A stretch of 64,000 nucleotides of DNA from Bacteroidota bacterium (GTDB lineage Bacteria; Bacteroidota; Bacteroidia; Chitinophagales; JADIYW01), in NCBI GenBank assembly GCA_020436225.1, contig JAGQYE010000110.1, positions 1 through 64,000 on the forward strand, given 5' to 3'. Position numbers and translations under genes: made by a program. The notes beneath the pieces were generated by a model, which was not told where the DNA came from, ran no database searches, and saw only the letters and a list, made by a program, of their open reading frames with translations. The stretch's first letter is position 1. Each line of letters opens with the position of its first letter. Positions 63,989 through 64,000 of the stretch are shown here, piece by piece.

Positions 63989-64000
63989 ATCTTATTGTCT

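Overview
The window is a chromosomal segment of an AT-rich member of the Bacteroidota, probably from outside the classic Bacteroides group. The evidence is: a type IX secretion (T9SS) and gliding set (gldJ, porU, porV, porT and a PorG-like barrel); cargo proteins ending in T9SS sorting domains; promoters of the Bacteroidota form TTTG-N19-TAnnTTTG; a fused E1 alpha/beta 2-oxoacid dehydrogenase; a tmRNA encoding the tag GENNFALAA; and weak or absent Shine-Dalgarno sequences. I cannot name the species. The base composition looks even, and I see no prophage, insertion sequence, CRISPR array, rRNA or tRNA gene.

Layout. 1-6.2 kb, minus strand: maf, a UbiA prenyltransferase and kdsC; then DUF2804 with an ALO-type flavoprotein; then an ABC-F ATPase. 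6.3-10.5 kb, plus strand: an AGPS-like flavoprotein, glycerol-3-phosphate dehydrogenase and a diacylglycerol-kinase-like lipid kinase, a compact glycerolipid (possibly ether-lipid) cluster. 10.5-18.4 kb: PorG-like barrel, nth, rnhA, fbp, aspartate kinase, ndk, a DHH phosphoesterase, a hairpin-rich tandem repeat and pdxJ. 18.4-24.5 kb: fused E1, DUF1573 protein, aminotransferase, ssrA, a ParE-type toxin-antitoxin pair and trmH. 24.6-31.7 kb: mutS, then two convergent T9SS cargo genes and a secreted protein.

31.7-46.7 kb: EVE protein, methyltransferase-like membrane protein, GPH-type transporter, MpaB-like DUF2236 protein, 1-Cys peroxiredoxin, two SRPBCC paralogues, a lipoprotein, a DUF218 protein, a PyrR-like phosphoribosyltransferase, a membrane/soluble Fe-S protein pair with three small followers, and murF. 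46-53.7 kb: gldJ diverging from porU-porV, then porT overlapping ubiE. 53.8-64 kb: engB, a secreted protein, rpmE2, and an overlapping chain GlmU-like / tpiA / prmA / 1519-residue exported protein / methyltransferase.

How they work together. GldJ, PorU, PorV and PorT (with the PorG-like barrel) belong to the machine that would export and process the two sorting-domain proteins at 27.3-30.7 kb. The AGPS-like, GlpD and lipid-kinase genes point to a shared glycerol-phosphate lipid pathway. The rest is mainly housekeeping. The most interesting signals are that lipid cluster, a set of -7 promoter boxes placed only 4-8 nt before start codons (predicted leaderless or nearly leaderless mRNAs), an ABC-F protein with one dead ATP site, an endonuclease III without a proper Fe-S cysteine set, a 119-bp hairpin tandem repeat, and the 1519-residue exported protein of unknown function. 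I did not find a convincing wholly new defence or mobile system.
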